From positions 186,001 through 250,000 of the forward strand of contig JAFECG010000026.1 of assembly GCA_018242215.1 (NCBI GenBank): DNA of 64,000 nt. The letters are read 5' to 3'. A model generated the notes under the pieces. It worked only from the letters and a program-made list of their open reading frames with translations, had not been told where the DNA came from and searched no databases. The DNA is from Pseudomonadota bacterium. Its GTDB lineage: Bacteria > Pseudomonadota > Alphaproteobacteria > Rhizobiales > Hyphomicrobiaceae. The position numbers and the translations under genes are program-made. Positions 26,002 to 35,335 of this stretch are shown here, piece by piece (the stretch's first letter is position 1; the number at the start of each line of letters is the position of its first letter).

Positions 26002-27402
26002 TTAGACGCTTAGCAGCAAGTGCTCTCGTTCCCACGGGCTAATGACGCGCATGAACTCCTCGAATTCGCTGCGCTTCAATGCCAGGTAAACGTGGCAGAA
26101 GCGTTTGCCCAGAATGTCGTGAAGGGCGGTGCTCTCCTCGAAGTCGGTTAATGCCTCGAGAAGGCCGCGCGGTAACTGATGATCGTTGCGATAGGCATTT
26201 CCGACGACGGCTTGTCGCGGTTCGAGCGCGTTCTTCATGCCCAGATAGCCACACGCCAGACTCGCGGCAAGGGCCAGGTAGGGATTTGAATCCGCACCAG
26301 CCAGCCGATTTTCTACGCGCCGCGCAGCAGCCGGAGAGATCGGAACGCGCAGTCCGGCAGAGCGATTGTCATATCCCCACTCGACATTGATCGGAGCCGC
26401 ACCGTTGGGAACGAGACGGCGATAGGAATTCACGTAAGGTGCGAGCAGGCACATGGCGGCGGGCAGATAAGTCTGCTGGCCGGCGAGGAAGTTGAAAAAC
26501 AGCTTGCTCTGCTCGCCGTTCGACTGCGTGAAAATGTTTTTGCCGGTCGTCGCGTCGACGACGCTTTGATGCACGTGCATGGCACTGCCGGGTTCATTCG
26601 CCAGGGGCTTCGCCATGAACGTCGCGTAGCAGTTCTGTGCGAAAGCCGCCTCCCGGATCGTCCGCTTGAAGAGAAAGACCTGGTCTGCAAGGTCTACGGG
26701 GTCGCCATGCAGCAGATTGATTTCAAGCTGGGCGGCGCCGCCTTCCTGAATGATCGTATCGATCTTCAAATATTGCCGCTCGGCGAATTCGTAGATGTCA
26801 TCGACGATCTTGTCATATTCATCGACCGCGCCAAGACTATAGGCTTGGCGACCCGCACCGGGACGTCCCGATCGTCCAGTCGGCGGCTCAAGCGGATAGT
26901 CCGGATCGGGGTTGGTCTTGGTCAGATAGAATTCGAGTTCCGGCGCTACGACGGGAACCCAGCCTTCCTTCGCGTAAAGATCGACGACGCGCTTCAAAAC
27001 GTTGCGGGGCGCGATCTCGACCGGTTCGCCGCTTTGCCATAGGGCATCGTGAATGACCTGGGCGGTGGGGCTAGATGCCCACGGCGCGGGCCTGATGGTC
27101 GACAGGTCCGGGACCATCATCAGATCGCTCTCGGCATACAGCTGCTGGCCGTCCTCTTCGAAGCCGACGTAGTCGCCGGTGATTGTCTGGTGAAAGATCG
27201 AGATCGGGAGATGCACGGCATCGAGCTTGACGAATTTTTCGGCCGGCATCGTCTTGCCGCGCGCAACACCCGCGATGTCCGGCACTGCGCAGTCGATTTC
27301 TTCAATGCGGTGTTCGCGCAGCCAATCCCGAAGCTGTTCGGGTGTGGAGCCGACGCCGAAGTCGCCGTCCTCAGTAAAGGGTCGTACGGGAGGGGCATTC
27401 AT
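26002..27402 (-). CDS. puuA: Gamma-glutamylputrescine synthetase (glutamine synthetase family)
   Basis: 466 residues, a type I glutamine-synthetase fold. VAPELEFYL holds the metal-binding glutamates, QLEINLLHGDPVDLADQ follows, and MAKPLANEPGSAMHVHQS corresponds to the GS 'K.....GSG.H.H' site. NRSAGLRVP and ENRLAGADSNPYLALAASLA complete the active site. The adjacent divergent polyamine ABC transporter and the PuuB-like oxidase point to ligation of glutamate to putrescine rather than ammonia assimilation. Assignment to other glutamate-amine ligases, such as a glutamate-methylamine type, cannot be excluded in a methylotroph. Confidence 0.82.
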   Translation of the reverse strand: MNAPPVRPFTEDGDFGVGSTPEQLRDWLREHRIEEIDCAVPDIAGVARGKTMPAEKFVKLDAVHLPISIFHQTITGDYVGFEEDGQQLYAESDLMMVPDLSTIRPAPWASSPTAQVIHDALWQSGEPVEIAPRNVLKRVVDLYAKEGWVPVVAPELEFYLTKTNPDPDYPLEPPTGRSGRPGAGRQAYSLGAVDEYDKIVDDIYEFAERQYLKIDTIIQEGGAAQLEINLLHGDPVDLADQVFLFKRTIREAAFAQNCYATFMAKPLANEPGSAMHVHQSVVDATTGKNIFTQSNGEQSKLFFNFLAGQQTYLPAAMCLLAPYVNSYRRLVPNGAAPINVEWGYDNRSAGLRVPISPAAARRVENRLAGADSNPYLALAASLACGYLGMKNALEPRQAVVGNAYRNDHQLPRGLLEALTDFEESTALHDILGKRFCHVYLALKRSEFEEFMRVISPWEREHLLLSV

Positions 27403-27901
27403 AAGGACACCTGGGAGTCGTTTGTTTACTTAGATCGTTGGTCGCATCGCGGTCGGCCGCGCCGACGATGAACTGAATCTACCTGACGAGAACATGAGTT
27501 AACTGAACCTTCGACAGCGGCCTTCGCACTCTTTCAAGCCGGCCGCGAAATCGATGGGGCCATCGTGCATTAGACAGCCAACAGACTTAACCCGTTCAGC
27601 GACTGGACCTCAATAGCCGCGCGCGCATGAAAGTTTATAGCATATTCTACAACCAAATTCGGGTACTGGCGCCCAATAGGGCAGCGCAATGACTTGGTAA
27701 CGGGCAAAACGAGCGAAGACGGCTGCGTTTCATTCTTCTCTGCACTGCAAACATCATTTCTCGATGGAGCCCCGTTGTGCTTCGCAATTTAAATGCGCAG
27801 TATGGTCGGTGTTTAGCAAAACGTTGTGCAAACGGCGTGGTGCGTGGGTAACCGGCTGCTTTGGGCCGCTGGTTAAGGGACTGATCCGTGGAGGAGTTCG
27901 G
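27403..27901. promoter_or_regulatory. Divergent regulatory region between puuA and potF
   Basis: About 500 bases with no supported gene. It must hold the promoters of the minus-strand puuA and the plus-strand transporter operon. An AT-richer piece lies at 27630-27660. A GGAGG ribosome binding site for potF lies at the right end. No operator was identified with confidence. Confidence 0.5.
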
Positions 27902-29020
27902 ATGCTGTGGCTCGGGAAGGCGGCGCGTCGCGTCGCGTGTTCTGTCATTGTGGCTACTGCCGCGATGGCATTCGTCGGGGGTGGTGCGCAGGCGGAAGAC
28001 AAGGTCGTCAAGGTCTACAACTGGTCGGACTACATCGACCCTTCTATTCTGACCGATTTCACGAAGGAAACGGGCATCAAGGTTGTCTACGACGTTTTCG
28101 ACAGCAACGAAGTTCTTGAAACCAAGTTGCTTGCCGGAGGCAGCGGCTACGATGTCGTCGTGCCGACGGCATCGTTCCTGTCGCGCCAAATCAAAGCCGG
28201 TGTTTTCCAGAAGCTCGACAAGTCCAAGCTGCCAAACCTCAAGTATGCGTGGCCCGAGGTTTACGAACGCATCGCGCAATATGATCCCGGCAACCAGTAT
28301 GCGGTGAACTGGATGTGGGGCACGACCGGCGTCGGATACAACGAAGGAAAGGTCAAGGAGCGGATGGCGGACGCGCCCGTCAACTCGCTCGATATGATTT
28401 TCAAACCGGAGATCGCCGCGAAATTCAAAGATTGCGGCATCTATATGCTCGACTCTCCGGAAGACATCATTCCGGTGGCCCTCAACTATCTGGGTCTCGA
28501 TCCGAACACGACGAAGGCCGAAGACTTCCAGAAGGTCGAGGATATGCTGCTGAAGATCCGGCCGTATATCAAGAAGTTCCACTCGTCCGAATATATCAAC
28601 GCCCTTGCAAACGGTGATGCCTGCATGGCGCTCGGCTGGTCGGGTGACGTGCTCCAAGCTGCTTCGCGCGCTTCGGACGCGAAGAACGGACAGGTCATCA
28701 AGTACAACATTCCGAAGGAAGGCACGCAGATGTGGTTCGACATGATGGCGATCCCGGCGGACGCCAAGGATGTCGACGAAGCGCTGACCTTCATCAACTA
28801 TTTGAACCGGCCCGAGGTGATGGCGAAAGCATCAAACTTCGTACAGTACGCCAATGGCAACCTGGGCTCGCAGAAGTTCATCGACAAGAGCGTCTTGGAC
28901 AACCCGGCGGTCTACCCTGATGCCGCGACGATGAAGAAGCTCTTCGTCCACCTCACATGGGATAACAAAACCCAGCGGACCGTCACCCGAATGTGGACGA
29001 AAATCACGACAGGCCAGTAA
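27902..29020 (+). CDS. potF: Polyamine ABC transporter periplasmic binding protein
   Basis: 372 residues. A signal peptide (AARRVACSVIVATAAMAFVGGGAQA) is followed by KVVKVYNWSDYIDPSILTDF, the typical N-terminus of PotD/PotF spermidine/putrescine binding proteins. FDSNEVLETKLLAGGSGYDVVVPT, NWMWGTTGVGYN and GDACMALGWSGD also match. It captures polyamines for the permease encoded downstream. GGAGG lies nine bases before the ATG. A strong hairpin follows immediately, so this gene may be expressed more highly than the rest of the operon. Confidence 0.9.
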   Translation: MLWLGKAARRVACSVIVATAAMAFVGGGAQAEDKVVKVYNWSDYIDPSILTDFTKETGIKVVYDVFDSNEVLETKLLAGGSGYDVVVPTASFLSRQIKAGVFQKLDKSKLPNLKYAWPEVYERIAQYDPGNQYAVNWMWGTTGVGYNEGKVKERMADAPVNSLDMIFKPEIAAKFKDCGIYMLDSPEDIIPVALNYLGLDPNTTKAEDFQKVEDMLLKIRPYIKKFHSSEYINALANGDACMALGWSGDVLQAASRASDAKNGQVIKYNIPKEGTQMWFDMMAIPADAKDVDEALTFINYLNRPEVMAKASNFVQYANGNLGSQKFIDKSVLDNPAVYPDAATMKKLFVHLTWDNKTQRTVTRMWTKITTGQ

Positions 29021-29027
29021 TTCCAGG

Positions 29028-29059
29028 GCCGCGCCAGAAACACTCTGGCGCGGCTTTTT
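29028..29059 (+). terminator. Intra-operon terminator/attenuator between potF and potG
   Basis: Perfect 11-bp stem GCCGCGCCAGA / TCTGGCGCGGC with loop AACAC, followed by TTTTT, 8 bases after the potF stop. The transporter genes continue downstream on the same strand, so it is likely a partial terminator or 3' stabiliser that lets the binding protein be made in excess. Confidence 0.85.
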
Positions 29060-29118
29060 CTTTCGACCAAGCCGGTTTTCCGGCTGGCTATCGAAAACGG
29101 CTCAAGGGAACTTTGATT

Positions 29119-30315
29119 ATGGATGTTGCGACGGCTCGCGATCCCAAAGCGAACACTTCTTCCCCGCAACGTGCCGGCCCTCGCACGGCGGCACCGCAAT
29201 CGGGATTTGCGCCTTGGAAAAATCCGGATCTTCCTCCGATCGTTCGTTTCGAAGGCATCACGAAGCGGTTCGACGAATTCGTCGCCGTCAACAACGTGAC
29301 GCTCAATATCTATGAAAAGGAATTTTTTGCGCTGCTCGGACCGTCGGGTTGCGGCAAGAGCACGTTGCTCAGAATGCTCGCCGGGTTCGAACGGCCGACG
29401 GACGGAAGGATCTTCGTTGCGGGCGAGGACATCACTGACCTTCCGCCCTACGAACGGCCCGTCAACATGATGTTCCAGTCCTACGCGCTCTTTCCGCACA
29501 TGACTGTCGAACGCAACATCGGCTTCGGCCTTCGCCAGGAAGGCATGCCGAAGGACAAGATCGCCGAGCGCGTCGACGAGGCGATGGGCATGCTCGAGCT
29601 TCGCCAGTTTGCGAAGCGCAAGCCCAATCAGCTTTCGGGCGGTCAACAGCAGCGCGTGGCGCTTGCCCGTTGTATTGCGAAAAAGCCCCGCATCGTTCTG
29701 CTTGATGAGCCGCTCGGCGCGCTGGACAAGAAGCTGCGCCAGCAGGCGCAATTCGAGTTGATGCGCATTCAGGAGACGACCGGCACGACATTCATCATCG
29801 TCACGCATGACCAGGAGGAGGCGATGACGGTCGCAAGCCGCATTGCCGTCATGGAAAAGGGTCTTCTCGTCCAGGTGGCGACGCCAGGTGACATCTACGA
29901 AAATCCAAAGACGCGCTATATCGCCGGCTTCATCGGCGACGTGAACGTCTTCGAAGGGAAAGTCTCGAAGGTGTCCGACGGCTGTATCGAAATCGACGCC
30001 AATGGCGGCTATAAATTCAAGACGAAAAGCACCGAAACTGTCACAGTCGGACAGCAGGTCGGGCTCGCGTTGCGACCCGAGAAAATTCGCATCGGGCTCG
30101 AAAAGCCCACGAGTGACGTTAATGTCATTCCGGGCAAAGTCGAAGACATCGGCTATCTCGGATCAATCTCCCATTACCACGTCCGCACGGCACCGGGTGA
30201 ACGTGTAACGGCACTTCGTGCCAATGCAGCTCATACCGTCGAACAGGCGATTACGTGGGAAGACAGCGTCTGGCTCGATTGGCCGGTCGACGCAGGCGTG
30301 GTGCTGACGGGTTGA
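29119..30315 (+). CDS. potG: Polyamine ABC transporter ATP-binding protein
   Basis: 398 residues. An N-terminal extension of about 40 residues precedes the ATPase domain. Walker A is GPSGCGKST, the Q-loop is MMFQSYALFPHM, the signature is LSGGQQQRVALARC, Walker B is IVLLDEPLGALD and the switch His is VTHDQEEA. A C-terminal TOBE domain (about 285-398) follows. This is the PotA/PotG type that energises polyamine import. AAGGGA precedes the ATG. Confidence 0.92.
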   Translation: MDVATARDPKANTSSPQRAGPRTAAPQSGFAPWKNPDLPPIVRFEGITKRFDEFVAVNNVTLNIYEKEFFALLGPSGCGKSTLLRMLAGFERPTDGRIFVAGEDITDLPPYERPVNMMFQSYALFPHMTVERNIGFGLRQEGMPKDKIAERVDEAMGMLELRQFAKRKPNQLSGGQQQRVALARCIAKKPRIVLLDEPLGALDKKLRQQAQFELMRIQETTGTTFIIVTHDQEEAMTVASRIAVMEKGLLVQVATPGDIYENPKTRYIAGFIGDVNVFEGKVSKVSDGCIEIDANGGYKFKTKSTETVTVGQQVGLALRPEKIRIGLEKPTSDVNVIPGKVEDIGYLGSISHYHVRTAPGERVTALRANAAHTVEQAITWEDSVWLDWPVDAGVVLTG

Positions 30316-30323
30316 GGTCGACA

Positions 30324-31226
30324 ATGAGCACAAGAACATCCGATCTCAGGCGTTGGTACGTTATCGGGCCGCCCTATCTGTGGCTCCTCTTTTTCTTCCT
30401 CATTCCATTCTTCATCGTCTTCAAGCTTTCGCTTTCCGACGTCGCGACTGCAATTCCGCCCTATACGCCGACGTTCAGCTGGTCGCAGGGGATCGGCAAG
30501 TTTCTGTCGCAGCTCGACTTTGAAAACTACACGTTTCTCTTTGGCGATCCGCTCTACGTCAATTCGTATCTGTCGAGCCTCAAGATTGCGTTCTTCTCGA
30601 CGATCCTGACGTTGGTTGTCGCGTACCCGATGGCGTACGGAATGGCGCGGGCCCCGAAGTCCTGGCAGCCGACGCTGATGATGCTTGTCATCCTGCCCTT
30701 CTGGACATCCTTTCTGATCCGCATCTATGCGTGGATCGCGATCCTGAAGCCCGAAGGCTTCTTATCGCTGTTCCTGATGAAGCTCGGCATCATCAGCGAG
30801 CCGTTACAGATCATGAACACGACGACGGCCGTCTATATCGGCATCGTCTATTCGTATTTGCCCTTCATGATCCTGCCGCTTTACGCGAGCCTCGAAAAAA
30901 TCAATCCGTCCCTGCTCGAAGCCGCGCAGGATCTCGGTTCGCAGCCCTGGCGGGCGTTCTGGCAAGTGACGTTTCCACTCTCCCTCCCGGGCGTCTTTGC
31001 GGGATGTCTTCTCGTTTTCATTCCGGCGGTCGGCGAGTTCGTCATTCCGGACCTGCTCGGTGGCTCCGATACGCTGATGATCGGCAAGACCTTGTGGACC
31101 GAGTTCTTCAATAACCGCGATTGGCCGCTGGCATCCGCGGTGGCGGTGCTTCTGCTGCTCGTGCTGATCATTCCGATCGTCTTGTTCCAGCGGCAGCAGG
31201 AAATGGTGCGGGAGGCCGGACGATGA
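30324..31226 (+). CDS. potH: Polyamine ABC transporter permease 1
   Basis: 300 residues, about six membrane helices. The EAA loop that docks the ATPase is EKINPSLLEAAQDLGSQPWR. The sequence PFWTSFLIRIYAWIAIL is characteristic of the PotB/PotH permease family. It starts six bases after the ATPase stop and overlaps the next permease by ATGA. Confidence 0.92.
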   Translation: MSTRTSDLRRWYVIGPPYLWLLFFFLIPFFIVFKLSLSDVATAIPPYTPTFSWSQGIGKFLSQLDFENYTFLFGDPLYVNSYLSSLKIAFFSTILTLVVAYPMAYGMARAPKSWQPTLMMLVILPFWTSFLIRIYAWIAILKPEGFLSLFLMKLGIISEPLQIMNTTTAVYIGIVYSYLPFMILPLYASLEKINPSLLEAAQDLGSQPWRAFWQVTFPLSLPGVFAGCLLVFIPAVGEFVIPDLLGGSDTLMIGKTLWTEFFNNRDWPLASAVAVLLLLVLIIPIVLFQRQQEMVREAGR

Positions 31227-32047
31227 AGGGGCGATTTTCCTGGTTCAACGCGATGTCGATCCTGCTTGGCTTTGCGTTCCTCTATATCCCGATCCTGCTT
31301 CTGGTGATTTTCAGCTTCAACGAGTCGAAGCTCGTGACGGTGTGGGCCGGCTGGTCCACAAAATGGTATGGGTCACTATTGCAGAACCAGGCGCTGAAGG
31401 ATGCGGCATGGGTGACGCTGCGTGTCGCGGTGGTTTCGGCGAGCGCGGCGACGGTGCTCGGGACGCTCGCCGCGATCACGCTCGTCCGCATGGGGCGCTT
31501 TCCTGGGCGAACGCTCTTTTCGGGCATGATCTTCGCTCCGCTCGTCATGCCGGACGTCATTACCGGCCTGTCGCTGCTTTTGATTTTCGTGGCGCTCGGG
31601 ATCGATCGTGGGTTCTGGACGATCATCCTCGCGCACATCACATTCTCGATGTGCTATGCGGCGGTCGTCGTGCAGGCGCGGTTGCAGGATTTCGACAAAT
31701 CCGTCGAGGAAGCGGCGATGGATCTCGGTGCGACGCCCGTCGGAACGTTTTTCCAGGTCACCTTGCCGATCATCGCGCCTTCGGTGGTTTCGGCGTGGCT
31801 TCTTGCTTTCACGCTGTCTCTCGACGACCTCGTGATCGCGAGCTTCACGACCGGGCCGGGCGCAACGACGCTTCCAATGAAGATCTACAGTCAGGTCCGG
31901 CTTGGCGTTACGCCCGAGATCAATGCAATTTCGACTATTCTGATCGGTATCGTGACGACAGGGGTGCTGGCTGCCGCTTATTTCACGAAGCGTCAGACCG
32001 AGAAGGCCGAGCGCGAGCGCAGGGCAGCCTTCGGCGCCGCGGGTTGA
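31223..32047 (+). CDS. potI: Polyamine ABC transporter permease 2
   Basis: 274 residues, about six membrane helices. The EAA loop reads KSVEEAAMDLGATPVGTFFQVTLP, and LLAFTLSLDDLVIASFTTGPG is typical of PotC/PotI. It pairs with the preceding permease to form the channel. Translation is coupled to that gene by a 4-base overlap. Confidence 0.92.
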   Translation: MKGRFSWFNAMSILLGFAFLYIPILLLVIFSFNESKLVTVWAGWSTKWYGSLLQNQALKDAAWVTLRVAVVSASAATVLGTLAAITLVRMGRFPGRTLFSGMIFAPLVMPDVITGLSLLLIFVALGIDRGFWTIILAHITFSMCYAAVVVQARLQDFDKSVEEAAMDLGATPVGTFFQVTLPIIAPSVVSAWLLAFTLSLDDLVIASFTTGPGATTLPMKIYSQVRLGVTPEINAISTILIGIVTTGVLAAAYFTKRQTEKAERERRAAFGAAG

Positions 32048-32102
32048 GCATGAGATGTGGCATTTGTCTTTCACGCTGGCTCGCGCTAAGCAGCGGGCCA
32101 TC

Positions 32103-33380
32103 GTGACAGCACAAGATTACATACGTTCCTATTACGCCGCGACGGCCAACAACCAGACGCGCTATCCGGCGCTGGAAGGCACCGTCAAAGCCGACGTCTG
32201 CGTTATCGGCGGTGGGTTTTCCGGCGTCGCCACCGCTTTGACGCTGGCCGAGCGTGGTCGATCTGTCGTGCTGCTCGAAGCGAACCGGATCGGGTGGGGT
32301 GCATCGGGCCGCAATGGCGGCCAGATGATCGGGGGCATCAGCGGGGAAGAGACGATCAAGCGTCAACTCGGCGCTGCCGGCGCGAAGCTCGTGCGCGATA
32401 TCCGCTACCGGGGCCACGAGATCATCGAAGAGCGTGTGGCCAAGTACGGGATCGCTTGCGACTTGGCTTACGGGTGGATGGAAGTCGCGGCACGCCCGCG
32501 CCACATGGCTCATATGCGGGCGTACGTCGAAGGTCGACTGAAGGACGGCGACGGAGATCAGATCGAGGTCGTTGAAGCCGATCAGATGACCCAGGTACTG
32601 GGAACGCACTCTTATTATGGCGGCTATATCGACCGGCGCAGCGGCCACTTACATCCGCTCAACCTTTGCCGGGGCGAGGCGGCGGCGGCGGCCTCTCTCG
32701 GCGTCAAGATCTTCGAAGACTCGCGTGTCATCAATCTTTCAGGCGGTGCGAAGCCGTGGGTTCAAACCGAGCGCGGCCGTGTCGAAGCGCAAACTGTCGT
32801 CATCGGCGGCGAGATTTTCAATCGCTTCGGTCAGTCGCGCCTCAAGGGGATGATGCTGCCAGCGGGGAGCTACATCATCGCGACCGAGCCGTTGACCGGA
32901 GCCGAGACAGCGACGGTCGATCCGCAAAATCTCGCGGTCGCCGACAGTAACGTCGTGCTCGATTATTTCCGCATGTCCGCGGATCGGCGGATGCTGTTCG
33001 GTGGTCGATGCAATTATACGAACCGCGATCCGCACGATATCGCAGCCGTCATGCGGCCGCGCATGGTCGAAGTTTTTCCGCAGCTCAAGGACGCGCGCGT
33101 CGAATTCAAGTGGGGCGGGACGATCGCGATCGTCGTCAATCGCGTGCCCGCGATCGGCCGTCTGTCGCCGAACCTCTATTACCTTCAGGGCTATTCGGGG
33201 CATGGCGTCAACGCCACCCACATCGCGGCTGAGATCGTCTCGGACGCTATCTGCGGGACGACCGAAAAGTTCGATCTCTTCGCCCGCATCAAGCATACGC
33301 AGCTGCCGCTCAGCGAACAGTTCGGCAACTACATGCTTGCACTCGGGATGCTCTACTACCGGATACGCGATCTGATGTAG
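32103..33380 (+). CDS. puuB: Gamma-glutamylputrescine oxidase-like FAD oxidoreductase
   Basis: 425 residues from GTG; an in-frame ATG at 32055 would add 16 residues with no counterpart in PuuB. The N-terminus SYYAATANNQTRYPAL resembles PuuB. The FAD-binding VCVIGGGFSGVATAL, ASGRNGGQMIGG, GGHLHPLNL-like SGHLHPLNLCRGEA and YYLQGYSGHGVNATH motifs follow the DAO family. It oxidises gamma-glutamylated polyamine to an aldehyde. Together with puuA and the transporter it forms a polyamine uptake and catabolism set. The hydrolase and dehydrogenase steps are not here. Confidence 0.85.
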   Translation: MTAQDYIRSYYAATANNQTRYPALEGTVKADVCVIGGGFSGVATALTLAERGRSVVLLEANRIGWGASGRNGGQMIGGISGEETIKRQLGAAGAKLVRDIRYRGHEIIEERVAKYGIACDLAYGWMEVAARPRHMAHMRAYVEGRLKDGDGDQIEVVEADQMTQVLGTHSYYGGYIDRRSGHLHPLNLCRGEAAAAASLGVKIFEDSRVINLSGGAKPWVQTERGRVEAQTVVIGGEIFNRFGQSRLKGMMLPAGSYIIATEPLTGAETATVDPQNLAVADSNVVLDYFRMSADRRMLFGGRCNYTNRDPHDIAAVMRPRMVEVFPQLKDARVEFKWGGTIAIVVNRVPAIGRLSPNLYYLQGYSGHGVNATHIAAEIVSDAICGTTEKFDLFARIKHTQLPLSEQFGNYMLALGMLYYRIRDLM

Positions 33381-33390
33381 CGCCCGTCGT

Positions 33391-34032
33391 CTACCAGCGC
33401 AGCACGCGGGGCCCGAGCAAGGCGCCGAGGCCCGTTATCACCACGATCCCGATCGTGTACCAGGCGGCTAGAAACAGCGGACTGTCGTCCGGACAGTGGG
33501 CGGCATAGACGGTTGCGGCAATTCCGGCCGACAGCAGGCCTCCCATGGCACCGGCGATGACGGGGTGTGTGGGGGCGCCGCGGTGGAGCGCGTACAGAAC
33601 TGCTGCCAGCGGAGCCAGCGATAGCAGCGGGATTACGATCAGGCAGAAGACGGCATTATGGCCGACCATATTGGCTTCCCAAGCGTCGGCGGGAAGCGAA
33701 ATCAGCTCGCAGGTGACGCCGACCGCGAGCACGACGGGCGCGAGAGCCAGCCACCAGAGATGCCTTCCCGGCTTGAAGTCCGGCCGCGCCAGATCGCGGA
33801 CCAGCACGAATGCCGGGATTGCGACGCTCAGCGTCAGGATGAATTTGAAAATAAAGCGCGGCGACGAAACGATCAACTCCATGAAGTTGTCACGAATTCC
33901 GAAAGTCCCGTAGAGGGCGAGCGCCGCGATCAGCGTGCCAACACCCACAGCCGCAGCCAGGGTGCGTGCGACAGGCGGTTCGATGCTTTTCGCATCGGCG
34001 GCGATGGCTTTGATAAGATCCTCGGTCCTCAT
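33391..34032 (-). CDS. nrsF: NrsF-type anti-sigma factor (DUF1109)
   Basis: 213 residues with six membrane helices and a short cytoplasmic N-terminus (MRTEDLIKAIAADAKSIEPPVARTL), as in the DUF1109/NrsF family. FMELIVSSPRFIFKFILTLS and CPDDSPLFLAAWYTIG, with a cysteine, fit the family, in which periplasmic cysteines sense chromate, cadmium or oxidants in Caulobacter. It overlaps the ECF sigma factor gene by ATGA and should hold that factor at the membrane. Confidence 0.88.
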   Translation of the reverse strand: MRTEDLIKAIAADAKSIEPPVARTLAAAVGVGTLIAALALYGTFGIRDNFMELIVSSPRFIFKFILTLSVAIPAFVLVRDLARPDFKPGRHLWWLALAPVVLAVGVTCELISLPADAWEANMVGHNAVFCLIVIPLLSLAPLAAVLYALHRGAPTHPVIAGAMGGLLSAGIAATVYAAHCPDDSPLFLAAWYTIGIVVITGLGALLGPRVLRW

Positions 34033-34586
34033 AATTTTTTCTCTTGATAAGTCTCCGCCAGCGCTTTCAGGCTTCGATGCAATGCCACGCGAACAGCGAC
34101 TTCGGTCATGCCGAGGCGTTCCGCAACATCGCGCGCCGAGTGTCCGTCGATGCTGATCGACCGAACGATATCCCGGTTCTTTTCTGAAAGGCCATCGAGG
34201 ACGCGATCCAAATCGTGTGCATCAATGGCGGCCTGCTGGTCTTCTCCTTCTATATCGAATTCCGTCAAATCGACCGACACTTCCGGGCGCCTGCCGCGAC
34301 GGCGCAGGTCGTCGATCATCTTGTTGCGCGCGATGGCCGACACCCACGGACCGAGCGGCATGGCGTGGTCCCAGGTATGTCGCTTCAAATGAATGGCAAG
34401 CAGCACGTCCTGCACCACGTCTTCAACGTCGTCGCGCGGTACGCCGATGCCGGAGAAGCCACGCCGTACGACTCCCCTCAGAACCTGTGATAGCTCGGAG
34501 AGAAGCTTATGGTACGCGGATTCGTCGCCCGCGATCGCGGCACGCATCCACACTGACCACTGAGCGTCTCGAGCCTTCCGGTCCAA
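34029..34586 (-). CDS. ECF sigma factor (SigF-like, partner of NrsF)
   Basis: 185 residues. Region 2 holds DDVEDVVQDVLLAIHLKRHTWD and PWVSAIARNKMIDDLRRRGR. Region 4 holds LSEKNRDIVRSISIDGHSARDVAERLGMTEVAVRVALHRSLKAL. The likely start is TTG at 34586, six bases after AGAAGG; a TTG 13 codons upstream would only add an arginine-rich tail. Co-transcribed with its membrane anti-sigma factor, it should direct an envelope or oxidative stress regulon. Confidence 0.88.
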   Translation of the reverse strand: MDRKARDAQWSVWMRAAIAGDESAYHKLLSELSQVLRGVVRRGFSGIGVPRDDVEDVVQDVLLAIHLKRHTWDHAMPLGPWVSAIARNKMIDDLRRRGRRPEVSVDLTEFDIEGEDQQAAIDAHDLDRVLDGLSEKNRDIVRSISIDGHSARDVAERLGMTEVAVRVALHRSLKALAETYQEKKL

Positions 34587-34757
34587 AATGCGCCTTCTAA
34601 ATCGTCTTCGCCGACGGGCGGCCAAACGTTACAGAGGGATATCGTCACGAACGCGACTATGCGGCCGGTCTCGCTCGGAGCTCGGCATCGGGCATATGGC
34701 AGAGGCCGGACCGGGGACGCAAGGTGACAGAAGGCCTGGAGAGGGGCGTCGGTTCAA

Positions 34758-35150
34758 TTAACCAGGGAGCCAGATCCAGAGGATCGCTACATAGGTCAGG
34801 CCGTGCAGGAGCTGGTCGATGCCCAGGGCCCACCAGAAATATGTATCTTTTCCCGTCCAGCCATGGCGGCGGACGATCTGCTCTTTCGTCCAATCGATGT
34901 GGTAGTGGACCACGAATTCGGTCGCGAGAAGGGTGGCTGCGAGCCCGGGGCTGCCACCAGGAAAGAGCCAAAAAACGGGCGCCGTCAAAAGGATATGGAT
35001 AAGGGCGTGCAAAAGGCCGCCCGGTGCGCCGTAGTTTCCTTTCTGGCGGAAAATCAGGTCCGTCTGCAGAATGAAATCGGCGACCGTGTGCTTGACGAGC
35101 AAATATGTGATTGCGGCCAACGCCGCGTGAACGGGTGACATGGGTTCCAT
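34758..35150 (-). CDS. DUF3307-type membrane protein
   Basis: 130 residues with four hydrophobic segments. The pattern KHTVADFILQTDLIFRQKGNYGAPGGLLHALIH followed by EFVVHYHIDWTKEQIVRR and ALGIDQLLHGLTYVAILW matches DUF3307: a helix with HTVADF-LQ, then HA-IH, then H-IDW-K and DQ-LH. The conserved His and Asp residues suggest metal binding, as inference. Function unknown. Confidence 0.8.
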   Translation of the reverse strand: MEPMSPVHAALAAITYLLVKHTVADFILQTDLIFRQKGNYGAPGGLLHALIHILLTAPVFWLFPGGSPGLAATLLATEFVVHYHIDWTKEQIVRRHGWTGKDTYFWWALGIDQLLHGLTYVAILWIWLPG

Positions 35151-35335
35151 CGCTGCCTGGAGGACGACCCGGCGCTCGGATCGCTCCTGGCGCTGGGACT
35201 TCAAAAACCGTCCGCCTACTTCCCCAAGCCTTTTTAGCGGATCGGGGCTTTGATGGATGTCACCCAGGGAACAGGAGGTCTGCACAACTCCGGGAGCCAT
35301 GCAGACCAAGTTCGTTTGCGGCTGATGCCTTTCTG

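Noticed and set aside
27647-28657. A 336-codon minus-strand frame
   Set aside because: Antisense to potF, whose family motifs and signal peptide are clear.
28912-29808. A 298-codon minus-strand frame
   Set aside because: Antisense to the potF end and the ATPase gene; no domain.
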